64,000 nucleotides of DNA from an uncultured bacterium (GTDB lineage Bacteria > Bacillota > Clostridia > Lachnospirales > Lachnospiraceae): the NCBI GenBank assembly GCA_948467735.1, contig CAOKFN010000004.1, positions 62,001 through 126,000 of the forward strand, in the 5' to 3' direction. Below the pieces are notes generated by a model. That model was not told the DNA's origin and did not search any database. It worked only from the letters and a program-made list of their open reading frames with translations. Shown piece by piece: positions 1 through 9,007 of the stretch (positions are counted from its first letter, which is position 1; the number at the start of each line of letters is the position of its first letter). A program made the translations under genes and the position numbers.

Positions 1-1
1 A

Positions 2-913
2 GAATACGACGCGGTTTATGTAGCAATCGGCGCTCATACGGATAAGAAAATCGGCATCGAGGGAGAGGATTCCCACGGCGTAATTTCGGCGGTGGAGATG
101 CTCCGCCGCATCGGGGATGAGGAAATGCCCGATTTTAAGGATAAGACAGTGGTTGTGGTGGGCGGCGGCAACGTGGCCATGGACTGCACCCGTTCCGCAA
201 TCCGCCTTGGAGCTAAAAAGGTGGGAATCGCTTACAGAAGGCGGCAGGATGATATGACCGCCCTTCCGGAAGAAGTGGAGGGCGCAATCGCGGAGGGCGC
301 GGAGCTTTACAGCTTGAAAGCGCCCCATAAAATAGAGGCGGACGAGAACGGAAATGTGACGGCGCTGTGGGTGGAGCCGCAGATTATCGGCCCCATTGAC
401 GCATGGGGCAGGGCAAGGCCCATCCATGCGGAGGTTCCTTTGCAGAGAATTCCCTGTGATATTGTGGTGGTTGCCATCGGTCAGGGAATCGAGACCCGCG
501 ATTTCGAGGAGGCGGGCCTCTCCGTAAAGCGCGGAACCATCGCGGCCTTGAGCGACAGCGAGGTAGAGGATGTGAGGGGCGTATTTGCCGGGGGCGACTG
601 TGTGACCGGCCCGGCCACCGTCATACGGGCCATTGCTTCCGGAAAGGTGGCCGCCGCAAATATCGACGAATATTTGGGCTTCCATCATGTGATCCCCTGC
701 GATGTGGAAATTCCTCCCGTAAAATATGAGGATAAGGAGCCTTGCGGACGGATACAGCTTTCGGAGGAGGAAGCGGGAGTACGGAAAAAGAGCTTCGACG
801 CTTTTGAACGCGGCATGACAAAACAGGAAGCATGCCAAGAGGCAGGCAGATGTCTGCGGTGTGATAAATTTGGCTATGGAAGCCTGAAAGGAGGACGTGC
901 TGCGATATGGTAA
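2..913 (+). CDS. NAD(P)/FAD-dependent oxidoreductase, GltD-like (5' end outside window)
   Basis: The reading frame is open from base 2, so the gene starts before the window. The visible 303 residues are the C-terminal part of a two-Rossmann-fold pyridine-nucleotide-disulphide oxidoreductase of the glutamate-synthase-small-subunit type. A dinucleotide-binding VVVVGGGNVAMD motif lies near visible residue 50, the FAD-contact segment VRGVFAGGDCVTGP lies further on, and a Cys pair (GRCLRCDKFGYG) sits at the end. The stop overlaps the hydrogenase ATG by 7 bases, so the two genes are translationally coupled. From that coupling I infer that it feeds or takes electrons (NADH/NADPH) for the hydrogenase. 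In related Clostridia such proteins are often long fusions with an NADH-binding NuoF-like part; whether this one is cannot be seen here. Confidence 0.85.
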   Translation, partial: EYDAVYVAIGAHTDKKIGIEGEDSHGVISAVEMLRRIGDEEMPDFKDKTVVVVGGGNVAMDCTRSAIRLGAKKVGIAYRRRQDDMTALPEEVEGAIAEGAELYSLKAPHKIEADENGNVTALWVEPQIIGPIDAWGRARPIHAEVPLQRIPCDIVVVAIGQGIETRDFEEAGLSVKRGTIAALSDSEVEDVRGVFAGGDCVTGPATVIRAIASGKVAAANIDEYLGFHHVIPCDVEIPPVKYEDKEPCGRIQLSEEEAGVRKKSFDAFERGMTKQEACQEAGRCLRCDKFGYGSLKGGRAAIW

Positions 914-2718
914 ATCTTGTGATAGACGGCTTGTCCGTATCGGTTCCGGAAGGTACTACGGTGATGAAAGCGGCGGCGCAGCTTGGAATTGAGATTCCCC
1001 ACTTATGCTTTCTGGAAGGAATCAACGAAATCAGCGCCTGCAAGGTCTGCGTTGTGGAAATGCAGGGAAAGGATAAGCTGATTACCTCCTGCAACAGCGC
1101 CGTAGAGGAAGGAATGGTCATTTACACCAATTCCCCCAAAGTGAGAAAAGTGCGCCGCAGCAATGTGGAGCTGATTCTTTCCCAGCATGACTGCCACTGC
1201 GCAACCTGCGCCCGAAGCGGCAGCTGCAATTTACAGAAAGTTTCCAACGATTTAGGAATTCTGGAAGTACCCTTCAAGGAGGAAGTGCCTCAAGTCCCTT
1301 GGGACAGTAATTTCCCGCTGATCCGCGATTCCAGAAAATGCATCAAATGTATGCGCTGCGTTCAAATCTGCGACAAGGTTCAGGATATGCGTGTGTGGGA
1401 CGTGCAGAATACAGGATCCCGTACCACAGTGGACGTTGCGGGCAATAAGACCATTGACAATAGCGACTGTACCCTGTGCGGCCAATGTATTACCCACTGC
1501 CCTACGGGAGCTTTGCGGGAGCGCTATGATATTCCCAAGGTATTTGAAGCCTTGGCGGATCCCGAAAAGATTACGGTGGTTCAGGCAGCGCCTGCGGTGC
1601 GCACCGCATGGGGAGAGGAGCTTGGGCTGGCTCCGGAGGATTTTACGGAAGGGAAAATGGCGGCGGCCCTGAAACGCATGGGCTTTGACTATGTGTTTGA
1701 CACGAATTTCGCGGCGGATTTGACCATAATGGAAGAGGGGAACGAGCTTTTAGAGAGGCTGAAAGACCCCGGGAAATACGCATGGCCCATGTTTACCTCC
1801 TGCTGTCCGGGATGGGTGAGCTTTGTCTCTAAGAGATATCCCAAGTACCTGCGCAATTTGTCCACGGCAAAATCGCCCCAGCAGATGTTCGGCGCTATGG
1901 CCAAGACGTATTTTGCCCAGAAAAAAGGGATTGATCCCCACAATATCTGCAGCATCTCCATTATGCCCTGCGTCTCCAAGAAGAGGGAGGCGGCGCTGTC
2001 CTATATGAGAAGCGCCGGAGCCGGGCAGGATGTGGACATTGTATTGACCACCAGAGAATTGGTGCGCATGATGCGTGCGGAGCATATCAATCCGAAGTTT
2101 CTGAAGGAGGAACCCTTTGACTCGCCTCTGGGCGAAAGCACGGGCGCGGGAGTTATCTTCGGCGTCACGGGCGGCGTGATGGAAGCGGCCCTGCGCACGG
2201 CTTATGCGGTGGTGGAAGGACATAACTGCGAGCCGGACGCTTTCCGGGCGGTTCGGGACACCAAGGGCGAGAACGGTTCCTTGGACATCAAGGAGGCTCA
2301 GGGAATCGGAGCTTCGGAGGATGCGCCGGATTTCGGCAGAAGGGAAGCCGATTTTGAACTGGGCGGCAGAATGTTACATACCTGCACCGTCAGCGGTCTG
2401 GGCAATGCGGAGAGATTGATGCAGGATATTATCGCCGGAAAGGTGCAGTATGATTTCGTGGAAGTGATGGCCTGCCCCGGCGGCTGCGTGGGCGGCGGCG
2501 GACAGCCCATCCATGACGGCTGTGAGATGGCGGGAGTCAGAGGAAGCAAGCTGTACCAGCTGGATGCGGACAGACCGCTTCGGTTCTCCCATGAGAATCC
2601 TGAGGTGTTGAAGGCATACGAGGAATTCCTTGGCAAACCTCTCAGCCATAAGGCCCATGAACTGCTTCACTCCAAGCATGTGAACGAGCTGGTATTTGAG
2701 ACGCATAATTATATTTGA
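907..2718 (+). CDS. [FeFe] hydrogenase, iron-sulfur subunit (HydA-like)
   Basis: This is a 603-residue group A [FeFe] hydrogenase, catalysing reversible H2 formation from reduced carriers in the cytoplasm. The N-terminal 2Fe-2S ferredoxin fold has Cys34, 45, 48 and 62. It is followed by a His-Cys cluster segment (HDCHCATC), two 4Fe-4S motifs (CIKCMRCVQIC and CTLCGQCITHC) and the H-cluster domain. All three H-cluster signatures are present: TSCCPGW, MPCVSKKREA and MACPGGCVGGGGQP. The ATG overlaps the upstream oxidoreductase stop, and a clear terminator follows. The coupling to a GltD-like flavoprotein suggests an NAD(P)H-linked or electron-bifurcating type rather than a simple ferredoxin hydrogenase; this is inferred from context. 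Confidence 0.95.
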   Translation: MVNLVIDGLSVSVPEGTTVMKAAAQLGIEIPHLCFLEGINEISACKVCVVEMQGKDKLITSCNSAVEEGMVIYTNSPKVRKVRRSNVELILSQHDCHCATCARSGSCNLQKVSNDLGILEVPFKEEVPQVPWDSNFPLIRDSRKCIKCMRCVQICDKVQDMRVWDVQNTGSRTTVDVAGNKTIDNSDCTLCGQCITHCPTGALRERYDIPKVFEALADPEKITVVQAAPAVRTAWGEELGLAPEDFTEGKMAAALKRMGFDYVFDTNFAADLTIMEEGNELLERLKDPGKYAWPMFTSCCPGWVSFVSKRYPKYLRNLSTAKSPQQMFGAMAKTYFAQKKGIDPHNICSISIMPCVSKKREAALSYMRSAGAGQDVDIVLTTRELVRMMRAEHINPKFLKEEPFDSPLGESTGAGVIFGVTGGVMEAALRTAYAVVEGHNCEPDAFRAVRDTKGENGSLDIKEAQGIGASEDAPDFGRREADFELGGRMLHTCTVSGLGNAERLMQDIIAGKVQYDFVEVMACPGGCVGGGGQPIHDGCEMAGVRGSKLYQLDADRPLRFSHENPEVLKAYEEFLGKPLSHKAHELLHSKHVNELVFETHNYI

Positions 2719-2742
2719 TGTGACTTGATGGAATTTCAAGGA

Positions 2743-2781
2743 TAAAAGCGATACTCTTTCACAAGTATCGCTTTTATTTTC
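2743..2781 (+). terminator. Rho-independent terminator after the hydrogenase
   Basis: A perfect 12-13 bp stem (2743-2755 with 2764-2776) built on AAAAGCGATACT has an 8-base loop, and its 3' arm ends in a T-rich stretch. It lies 25 bases after the hydrogenase stop. Confidence 0.85.
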
Positions 2782-2861
2782 GCGAGGGTCACAATTTCAT
2801 AAAGGAAATGCCAAGGCGTCCAGAGGACGCCTTCAGCTTTGCTGCAAATCAAGCTATAGTT

Positions 2862-3419
2862 TTAGTCAACGCCTTCAAATACCTCCGCCAAAGTCATTTT
2901 GATATGGGGAAACGCCCGAAGGGATATTTCCGTTTCCGCATTATAATATTCCAATTCTTTATCGTCCTGTAAAATGTAACTCTGCTCCAAGGTATATTCT
3001 CCGTCTTTCAGATAATATATTTCAATGGATCGTTCCCTCGGAGCTATAATCCAATATTCTTCCACGCCCGCATTCTCATAGATATCCCATTTCTGGGTTC
3101 TGTCCCGCTTGGCGGTGGAAGGGCTTAGTATTTCCGCAATAAACTTGGGCACGCCGCTGTAGGAACTGTCTTTTAAATGCTTTCTGTCACAGATTACCAT
3201 GATATCCGGACATAAGTAATCGTCGTTTTTTTCCGGATGATATTTAAAATCCAAATTTTCCATAGATACAAGGCAGATGCTTCCCTTTAGCCCTTGTTTG
3301 ATGATGGAATAAATATTGCCGTTAATTATAAAATGTTGATAATTAGGTGACGGCGACATACTATATATCACGCCGTCTATTTTTTCTTCTTTTCTGCGTT
3401 CAAATTCTGCCAATCCCAT
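2862..3419 (-). CDS. Uma2 family (DUF820) putative endonuclease
   Basis: A 185-residue protein of the Uma2 family, a PD-(D/E)XK nuclease-like fold common in Cyanobacteria and Firmicutes, with mostly unknown function. Family features seen are an N-terminal IDGVIYSMSP segment, the acidic CPDIMVI strand, the EILSPST core motif followed by KRDRTQK, and GVEEYWII. Length fits the family (about 180-200 residues). It lies downstream of a small ORF on the same strand with a 5-base gap. Many Uma2 genes are scattered in genomes without a known partner. Nuclease activity is inferred from the fold only. Confidence 0.85.
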   Translation of the reverse strand: MGLAEFERRKEEKIDGVIYSMSPSPNYQHFIINGNIYSIIKQGLKGSICLVSMENLDFKYHPEKNDDYLCPDIMVICDRKHLKDSSYSGVPKFIAEILSPSTAKRDRTQKWDIYENAGVEEYWIIAPRERSIEIYYLKDGEYTLEQSYILQDDKELEYYNAETEISLRAFPHIKMTLAEVFEGVD

Positions 3420-3424
3420 ATCGT

Positions 3425-3628
3425 TTACTCCCTTCTTGATTCCGCAGGCAGTGCGCCATGTCCATTGATTCCTTCATAGGTTTCATACCCCGCTGTCTGC
3501 AGCTGAGCCTTTGATTGGCTTTGTGTCGGCGTCTGCTGAAGAATAAAGCCCTGCGCCATGTCAAAACCGACAGCATAATCCATACTCCATATTATTTTAT
3601 TGTCATAAATTAAAAGCCGGCTTGGCAA
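3425..3628 (-). CDS. small hypothetical protein upstream of the Uma2 gene
   Basis: An open frame of up to 67 residues starting at a TTG (an internal ATG gives about 51 residues). It ends 5 bases before the Uma2 start on the same strand. I do not recognise the product. It is polar and Gln-rich in the middle (ILQQTPTQSQSKAQLQ) with no membrane segment. No convincing ribosome binding site precedes the TTG. It may be a real leader gene coupled to Uma2 or an open frame by chance. Part of it lies between inverted copies of a CAGCGGGGT-type sequence (near 3486 and 3631), which makes non-coding intergenic DNA also plausible. Confidence 0.3.
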   Translation of the reverse strand: MPSRLLIYDNKIIWSMDYAVGFDMAQGFILQQTPTQSQSKAQLQTAGYETYEGINGHGALPAESRRE

Positions 3629-3747
3629 ATGCAGCGGGGTGTTGACTTAAATTATAGCATACATTCCTATCTAGTGAAAGAAATTATAGGAAATGACTTT
3701 AAGACCTTTACTTTAGATGCATTATGCTGGTTGTCATTATAATAACG

Positions 3748-4887
3748 TTAAGATATTTCCAGCCGCAGATAACGCCGCCGTCCGAGAAAAATTCCGGCCG
3801 CAGCAATGGCGGCCCATAGGCCGATGCACCAAAATTCGTTCCCGGGAAAGGAGAGAATCAGTTCGTTTTCCATAAACCAGCCTCCTGCGCAGATCCAGAG
3901 CGCGGAAGGGTTCAGGCAGATTAACACATCCGCAAAGCTGGTGAAGCCTCCGGGGACAATCAAATACAATACCATATACAGCATAATTTTTAGGGAAAAA
4001 GTAATATAACTGTTTTGCAGCAGCAGCTGAAGCCCTGCGGTCAATCCACCCACAACGATTAAAAGGAGAGCCAGAACCGTCAGGGCCAGAATAAAATATT
4101 CCCCCACGTTCAGCCGCCAAAATGTGATAAAGGGATACAGTCCATATGGCCTTTGCTCTGCCAGCATTGCCGAGGACACCGGAACCTCCCACAGCCCTTG
4201 AAAGGGAACACAATAGAAAAACATTCCAAAGGTTCCCGCGGACAGGATAGCGCCAAACAGAAGCCCGGTTCCGACGCCGACGATGATTTTATGGCACATG
4301 ATGCCCTTTCCGGTTTTCGTTCCAATGACGATATCCCGGGTTTTATGAAACCGTTCATAATCCATCAAGTATAGGACGGAAAGCATCATGAGAAGGGGCA
4401 TTTCCAGCATCAGCCGGCCCACGATTACATTGTATAGGAGACTGTGGATTTGGCTTCCGGTTCCCGGATAGAAACCATAACAGCCTTCCCCGGACACTTT
4501 GATTTCCTCCAGACGTTTCTGTAGTTTTTCGTAGTTCTTTTTCAAAAAACGGTCATAGGCTCCTTCAGGATAATAATTCCAGCGCTCCTGTTTCATTTCC
4601 AAAATGGCGTACATGTCCAAATTATCGTACAGCCTGCTTTGAATGTCCACATACTTCAGGTAAAATTCCGCCATTTCGTCGTTTCTGTCAAATTCCGGAT
4701 TTGACTCCCTCAAATTGATTCCGTAATCAAGAACGGTATCATGCAGCCTGTGGAAATGCCTTCTCGCGTCCGCATTCCCCGCATAACCATAAAAAAGCAC
4801 AAAATTCACCAATAGAAATAAAAAAGTCAGTATCCACAGCATGGGATGACTTATGACTTTGAGAAATTCTTTTCCGGCAATCCGCAT
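3748..4887 (-). CDS. ABC transporter permease-like membrane protein (second permease)
   Basis: A 379-residue polytopic membrane protein. It has an N-terminal transmembrane helix (about residues 15-40), a roughly 120-residue mostly soluble loop, then five or more hydrophobic segments. This is the layout of ABC-2 type permeases that work with a soluble ATPase. The ATG at 4887 is chosen because AGGAGGTGAT lies 4-8 bases before it. It is the last gene of the operon sigma factor - membrane protein - ATPase - permease - permease. Sequence similarity to a named permease family is weak by eye, so the role rests largely on context. Confidence 0.7.
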   Translation of the reverse strand: MRIAGKEFLKVISHPMLWILTFLFLLVNFVLFYGYAGNADARRHFHRLHDTVLDYGINLRESNPEFDRNDEMAEFYLKYVDIQSRLYDNLDMYAILEMKQERWNYYPEGAYDRFLKKNYEKLQKRLEEIKVSGEGCYGFYPGTGSQIHSLLYNVIVGRLMLEMPLLMMLSVLYLMDYERFHKTRDIVIGTKTGKGIMCHKIIVGVGTGLLFGAILSAGTFGMFFYCVPFQGLWEVPVSSAMLAEQRPYGLYPFITFWRLNVGEYFILALTVLALLLIVVGGLTAGLQLLLQNSYITFSLKIMLYMVLYLIVPGGFTSFADVLICLNPSALWICAGGWFMENELILSFPGNEFWCIGLWAAIAAAGIFLGRRRYLRLEIS

Positions 4888-4957
4888 TGATATCACCTCC
4901 TCATGATACTGTTACAAATTCCCTAATCAAGCCATCAAAAACAGTATTCCTTCTTTG

Positions 4958-6166
4958 CTATAAATCCCTGATTCGATCTTTTTTTAGCAGGAAAATCAGC
5001 AGTCCGCCAGCCGCCGCCAGCCATGCCGCCAGCGCCATGGGTTCCCATAAAGGCACCACGACATTTTCCGTAAATGCAAAGGGCGAGTTAAATAATCTGC
5101 GTCCCAGATAGGAGACAACGCACCCTAGGGGAATTGACACAGCAATTCCGGCAATGTAATTGGAACAGCATCGTCCGATCATATAGGCCAGAACCGTATT
5201 TCCCATGATAAAAAACCATATCATAAACATATAAAGAGCCATATACGCACCAAAAGAAATATCAAGCCAGAAGGTGTTAAATTCTTCGGGCCATGCAGGG
5301 CATTTCCAATATACGGTCAGGCCCTTCGCGGCAAAGATTCCCAGATAAGCCAGCAGCTGAAGAGCGCTTATCAGCCCGCAGCTAAAAATTTCTGCTTTCC
5401 ATTGTATCCCGAAGATTTTTCTTCCGGTATGGGTGGCGGCGTATAAGGGCGTCACCCCGCATAATCTCTCGTGAATCTGATATGGCACAAGAAGGATCAG
5501 GGAACAGATGACAAGAAGAATTGTCATACGGCGCATGTCCTCCCACAAAAGCCATGTGAGCTGATACGGAAGCAGGGAATATTCCCGTTGACAGAATATG
5601 GTCTTTGCTTTGAGGAAAAGCGGAGTGGCCCATGTTCCATAATTTTTTATAGTGAGAACTTCCGCCTCATTTTTCGGGACTTCAAATAGATATCCGAACT
5701 TCCGCGGTGTATCCATGTTGTCAATTCTTTCAAGCAGGCGGATATATTGCTGGACTTCTGCATTATCTTGAGAAACGGATATTATTTTCAGACAGCGTCT
5801 GCGTTCCTCCTCCGATATATCGGAATGGGAGCTATCTGCAAGGGTTTTTTTGTATGTGTCGAAATCGCTGATTCCTAATTCCTGCAAGGCCATGTTTGAG
5901 GCGATCGCCTCATCCGCCTTTCCATGTAGTTCCTCCTGTTTCTCTTCCAGAAAATGCCAGTCTTCCAAAGTGAGAACCGGGCCGATTTCTTCCACCAGCG
6001 CGCGCTGAAAGCTCCATACTGCCGAGGCGGTGGGCGTATTGGGGTAATTCTCAGGGTAATCATCCACATTCATAAAGATTTGGTAATACAGAAGGGTGAA
6101 CATGGCGATAAGCAGCAAGCGCCGAGGGTCCAGTATCCTGCCGCATTCTTTTGCTATAATTCTCAT
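4958..6166 (-). CDS. ABC transporter permease-like membrane protein (first permease)
   Basis: A 402-residue membrane protein with one N-terminal transmembrane helix (RRLLLIAMFTLLYYQIF), an extracytoplasmic region of about 180 residues rich in charged and polar residues, then about six helices in the C-terminal half. This is the same topology as the next gene, so the two probably form a heterodimeric permease for the ATPase at 6333-7241. The ATG follows AAGGAGG with 5-base spacing. The substrate is unknown. Large extracytoplasmic loops of this type are known in peptide-antibiotic or stress-related ABC-2 exporters, which fits control by the sigma factor at the head of the operon; this is inference. 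Confidence 0.7.
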   Translation of the reverse strand: MRIIAKECGRILDPRRLLLIAMFTLLYYQIFMNVDDYPENYPNTPTASAVWSFQRALVEEIGPVLTLEDWHFLEEKQEELHGKADEAIASNMALQELGISDFDTYKKTLADSSHSDISEEERRRCLKIISVSQDNAEVQQYIRLLERIDNMDTPRKFGYLFEVPKNEAEVLTIKNYGTWATPLFLKAKTIFCQREYSLLPYQLTWLLWEDMRRMTILLVICSLILLVPYQIHERLCGVTPLYAATHTGRKIFGIQWKAEIFSCGLISALQLLAYLGIFAAKGLTVYWKCPAWPEEFNTFWLDISFGAYMALYMFMIWFFIMGNTVLAYMIGRCCSNYIAGIAVSIPLGCVVSYLGRRLFNSPFAFTENVVVPLWEPMALAAWLAAAGGLLIFLLKKDRIRDL

Positions 6167-6332
6167 AAGGCCTCCTTATTTTAATCCGGCCTCCGGCGGC
6201 TTTGGGAAATTGACAAATACCGCGAGGGCCGTTTAAAGCTTATAATTTTAATTGACTTGTTCCACTGCCTACAGCATTATCGTTTGAAAGAAAGATACAT
6301 CCAAACGATGGGACTATAAAGATAATGGAAAA

Positions 6333-7241
6333 TCAATCAGATTGGTATGTGACCAGAAATACATCTTCTAGGTTAGGACGGCAGGGAGAGCGCAGAGGGC
6401 TGTCCGCAGAAATATATTCCATGGAACTATATGCGCCGTCCGACGCAGGAAGCGCATGGGAGTCATAGCAGCGCACCAGTACTCCGGCCTTTTCCTGCTT
6501 TGCGGAGAGAATCAGGTATTTTTTTTCAAGGCGCTCCAATTCCTGCTCCGGTATGAAGCATTCAAATATTTTTCCCTCCAATTCTTTACAGATATCCGCC
6601 GCCGTATCCATCCGGAATAAATGTTTCTCTTTCAGCATAATGACCTGATTGGCAATGGATTCGATATCCGACACAATATGCGTGGATAAAATCACAATCC
6701 GGTCCTTGGAAAGCGAGGAAATGATATTCCGAAAGCGGACCCGTTCCTTTGGATCCAGTCCGGCGGTAGGCTCGTCCAAAATGAGTATTTTAGGGTCGTT
6801 CAACATGGCCTGCGCGATTCCCACCCGCTGAATCATGCCCCCGGAAAATTTTTTCATTTTTTTGTCTGCGACGTCCGCAAGCCCCACCATCTCCAGAAGC
6901 TCCATAATTTTCTGCTTCAGTCCTTCTTTCGGAAGTCCCTTTAAGGCTCCCAGATAATCCAGATACTGCAAAGGGGAATTGTTTTTGTAATATCCGAACC
7001 GCTGGGGCAGATAGCCCAGCAGATCCCGGTATTTTTCCCCCATTTTCCCGATTTCCATCCCATTGTATAATATTTCCCCTTCCGTGGGAAACAGAAGAGT
7101 GGCAATCATTTTGATAAGCGTGGTTTTGCCTGCTCCGTTTGGAGCCAGCATTCCATATAATCCGTTTTCCATGTGAAAGCTGATATCTTCCACGGCGCGG
7201 AATTTCCCATAATCTTTGCTGATATGTGAGAGCGTTAGCAT
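6333..7241 (-). CDS. ABC transporter ATP-binding protein
   Basis: A 302-residue ABC ATPase. The Walker A is NGAGKTT, the Q-loop region follows, the signature is FSGGMIQRVG (Phe in place of the usual Leu), and the Walker B is ILILDEPTAGLDP with the H-loop STHIVSD. A C-terminal region of about 80 residues after the nucleotide-binding domain is typical of exporters with ABC-2 permeases. The ATG at 7241 is chosen because GAGGTG lies six bases before it. It energises the two permeases encoded downstream. A single TTCCATGGAA core at 6417-6426 resembles the 18 bp repeat family but has no periodic neighbours, so it may be chance. Confidence 0.92.
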   Translation of the reverse strand: MLTLSHISKDYGKFRAVEDISFHMENGLYGMLAPNGAGKTTLIKMIATLLFPTEGEILYNGMEIGKMGEKYRDLLGYLPQRFGYYKNNSPLQYLDYLGALKGLPKEGLKQKIMELLEMVGLADVADKKMKKFSGGMIQRVGIAQAMLNDPKILILDEPTAGLDPKERVRFRNIISSLSKDRIVILSTHIVSDIESIANQVIMLKEKHLFRMDTAADICKELEGKIFECFIPEQELERLEKKYLILSAKQEKAGVLVRCYDSHALPASDGAYSSMEYISADSPLRSPCRPNLEDVFLVTYQSD

Positions 7242-7323
7242 TTTTTTCACCTCTGATTCTTTGTTTTGAAACGGTTTTCGTCTGTTGGCGTCTCGCAGCC
7301 GGTCGTTTTTCGGCCGGACGTTT

Positions 7324-8067
7324 TTATGCCGCCTGTTTTCCCAAAGACTGAACTGCCATGTATTTTAAAAACGCCGCCAGACAGCAGATCGCCGCGGCCA
7401 GATGAACGGCAATGGGAACGTCTTCAAACATGATATGGGATATCCGCTCCCCTGCCAGATAGATTCCGGTACAGAGAAAAATCCATACTATCATGAGGAG
7501 CGCCAGACAGAAGCTGCTTTTTATTCTGTGATATAGGTACAAGGAACACAGGGCAAATAAAAACATACTGCTGATTCCGGAAGCGCCTGCGGACCAGAGC
7601 CTTTGAGGAGCATAGCCGTTTAATTTCGGATGGAGCCGCAGCACACATAAGAGCACAATTTCTAAAAGCATCGCCGCCAAGCCGGAATAGAACATGCGAA
7701 GACTGACCATGCGGCTGAAAGAACATTTCAGAGTCTGCTTCAGTTCTATAATCGCCGTCTGTTCTTCCGAATACAGAGCTGTAAACGAAAAGACCAGATA
7801 CAACAAGGGACAGCATAAAAACGGGAAAAACAGCCGACTTTCTGCACGGGGCGGCGCGAACAGAACACAGGATGCAATAACCAGCAGGTATACCATGCCA
7901 GTGATAAGCCATGGAGCGCCGCATTGATAAAAAATAATATGAATTCCCGGCTCCCAGTATATTTCCCTTATTTTTTCACGGAAAGTCAGCTGCCTTGGCA
8001 TTGCGGCATTTAAGATTACTTCCAGCTGATCTTGAATCGTCTCCTCCTTGGGATATTCAATTTTCAT
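7324..8067 (-). CDS. membrane protein of the sigma-ABC operon, possible anti-sigma factor
   Basis: A 247-residue protein with a cytoplasmic N-terminus of about 55 residues followed by about six hydrophobic segments (for example WLITGMVYLLVIASCVLF). The gene overlaps the sigma factor by 11 bases, and its start follows AAGGAGGTGA. The order sigma factor, membrane protein with a soluble N-terminal tail, then exporter suggests an anti-sigma factor or envelope sensor that holds the sigma factor until a signal arrives. No zinc-type HxxxCxxC anti-sigma motif is visible, so this is inference from position only. Confidence 0.65.
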   Translation of the reverse strand: MKIEYPKEETIQDQLEVILNAAMPRQLTFREKIREIYWEPGIHIIFYQCGAPWLITGMVYLLVIASCVLFAPPRAESRLFFPFLCCPLLYLVFSFTALYSEEQTAIIELKQTLKCSFSRMVSLRMFYSGLAAMLLEIVLLCVLRLHPKLNGYAPQRLWSAGASGISSMFLFALCSLYLYHRIKSSFCLALLMIVWIFLCTGIYLAGERISHIMFEDVPIAVHLAAAICCLAAFLKYMAVQSLGKQAA

Positions 8068-8632
8068 TTGGATTCACCTCCTTTTTTATTTTTCGTATCA
8101 TGCTGTAAAATCTGGTTTTGACGGTGTTTTCCGGCAGTTTCATCAAAGCGGCAATCTCGGCAAAGGTCTGCTCTTCAAAGCATTTTTTCTGAAAAATCTT
8201 TATCCAGTCCCCGTCAAACCCCACGACGATTTCCATAATATGCCGGATAGATTCCCGGTTTATGATGATTTCCAGCAGCGAATCCTCCTCCGGCCACCCT
8301 GCTCCGGAGCCGGAATCTGCTTCTTCCAAAAGCAGGGCTGTCTCAATCTGCTTTCTTTTGTGTTCCCTGCTTCGATAATAATCCGTGATTTTATTGGCGG
8401 CCACATGATAGGTCCATGTGCGAAACTGTGCCTTTCGTTCGTCAAAGGAGTTCATTCCCTGAAGAATGGAGATAAAGATATCCTGTGTCAAATCCATTGC
8501 CATGTCCATATTTCCGGTTTGACGATAGACGTAGGCATAGATTTCCTTATAATATCTGCGAATCAGCTCATCTGCCGCGTCCCGATTTTGATTTCGTTTG
8601 ATTTTTCGGATCAGCTGTTCGTCCGAGTACAC
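8057..8632 (-). CDS. ECF-type RNA polymerase sigma factor heading an ABC operon
   Basis: A 191-residue sigma-70 family protein of ECF size. Region 2 is clear (YVYRQTGNMDMAMDLTQDIF, then FRTWTYHVAANKITDYYRSR), as is region 4 (FAEIAALMKLPENTVKTRFY). A longer open frame upstream is rejected. The GTG at 8632 is preceded by AGAGGTGAG at proper spacing and gives the expected N-terminus. It overlaps the next gene by 11 bases. It probably directs transcription of its own operon and the exporter genes, as such linked ECF factors usually do. No autoregulated promoter could be assigned with confidence. Confidence 0.88.
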   Translation of the reverse strand: MYSDEQLIRKIKRNQNRDAADELIRRYYKEIYAYVYRQTGNMDMAMDLTQDIFISILQGMNSFDERKAQFRTWTYHVAANKITDYYRSREHKRKQIETALLLEEADSGSGAGWPEEDSLLEIIINRESIRHIMEIVVGFDGDWIKIFQKKCFEEQTFAEIAALMKLPENTVKTRFYSMIRKIKKEVNPNEN

Positions 8633-9007
8633 CCCAATCTCACCTCTTTTTTTGACAGTAACATCACTGCGGATAACACAATCCCGCGGCTTCTTTTCCC
8701 AAGCTATACTCCCAAGCGGACAAATCTGCCGCCTATTCACGATGCTTTCCGCCCGTGGGTCGGGCGGCTTGGCAGACTTTCGTAATTGCAAGTATAAGCT
8801 GAGGCCGTTATATAAAGTATATACGAAATTCATGTGGAAAAAGTTTTATTCTATGATATAATATTTCCATACGATAGAATAATAAGTCCGTATGCAAGAC
8901 GTGAAACAGCCGAACGGCCATCGATGTCGGCTATTCATAGTACAATGAATAGCCGCATGACAAGACGGCAGAGCTTGATAAGATGAAGATAGAGGAGAAA
9001 AACATAA
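8633..9007. other. 375 bp intergenic region between divergent genes
   Basis: This holds the promoters of the sigma operon (minus strand, not assigned) and of the DUF2194 gene (plus strand). An extended -10 (TGATATAAT) ends at 8862. It also holds a diverged copy of the GGCCGAATGGCC-type intergenic element (about 8852-8955), ending in a perfect 11 bp hairpin, and a strong ribosome binding site AGAGGAGAA just before 9008. I see no coding gene in it. Confidence 0.6.
8852..8955 (+). repeat. intergenic promoter-leader element, copy D (diverged)
   Basis: The left end is an extended -10 box (TATAAT at 8857-8862, preceded by TG). The middle reads GTGAAACAGCCGAACGGCCA, and the right end is an 11 bp perfect hairpin (8928-8938 with 8945-8955, 6-base loop). 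It shares order and core bases with the copies near 13.9 and 28.0 kb but is longer between the -10 and the core. It lies in the 5' leader of the DUF2194 gene. Confidence 0.5.

Noticed and set aside
8048..8785. A 245-codon plus-strand open frame over the ECF sigma gene
   Set aside because: It is antisense to a clear sigma factor with intact domains and has no ribosome site or family pattern.
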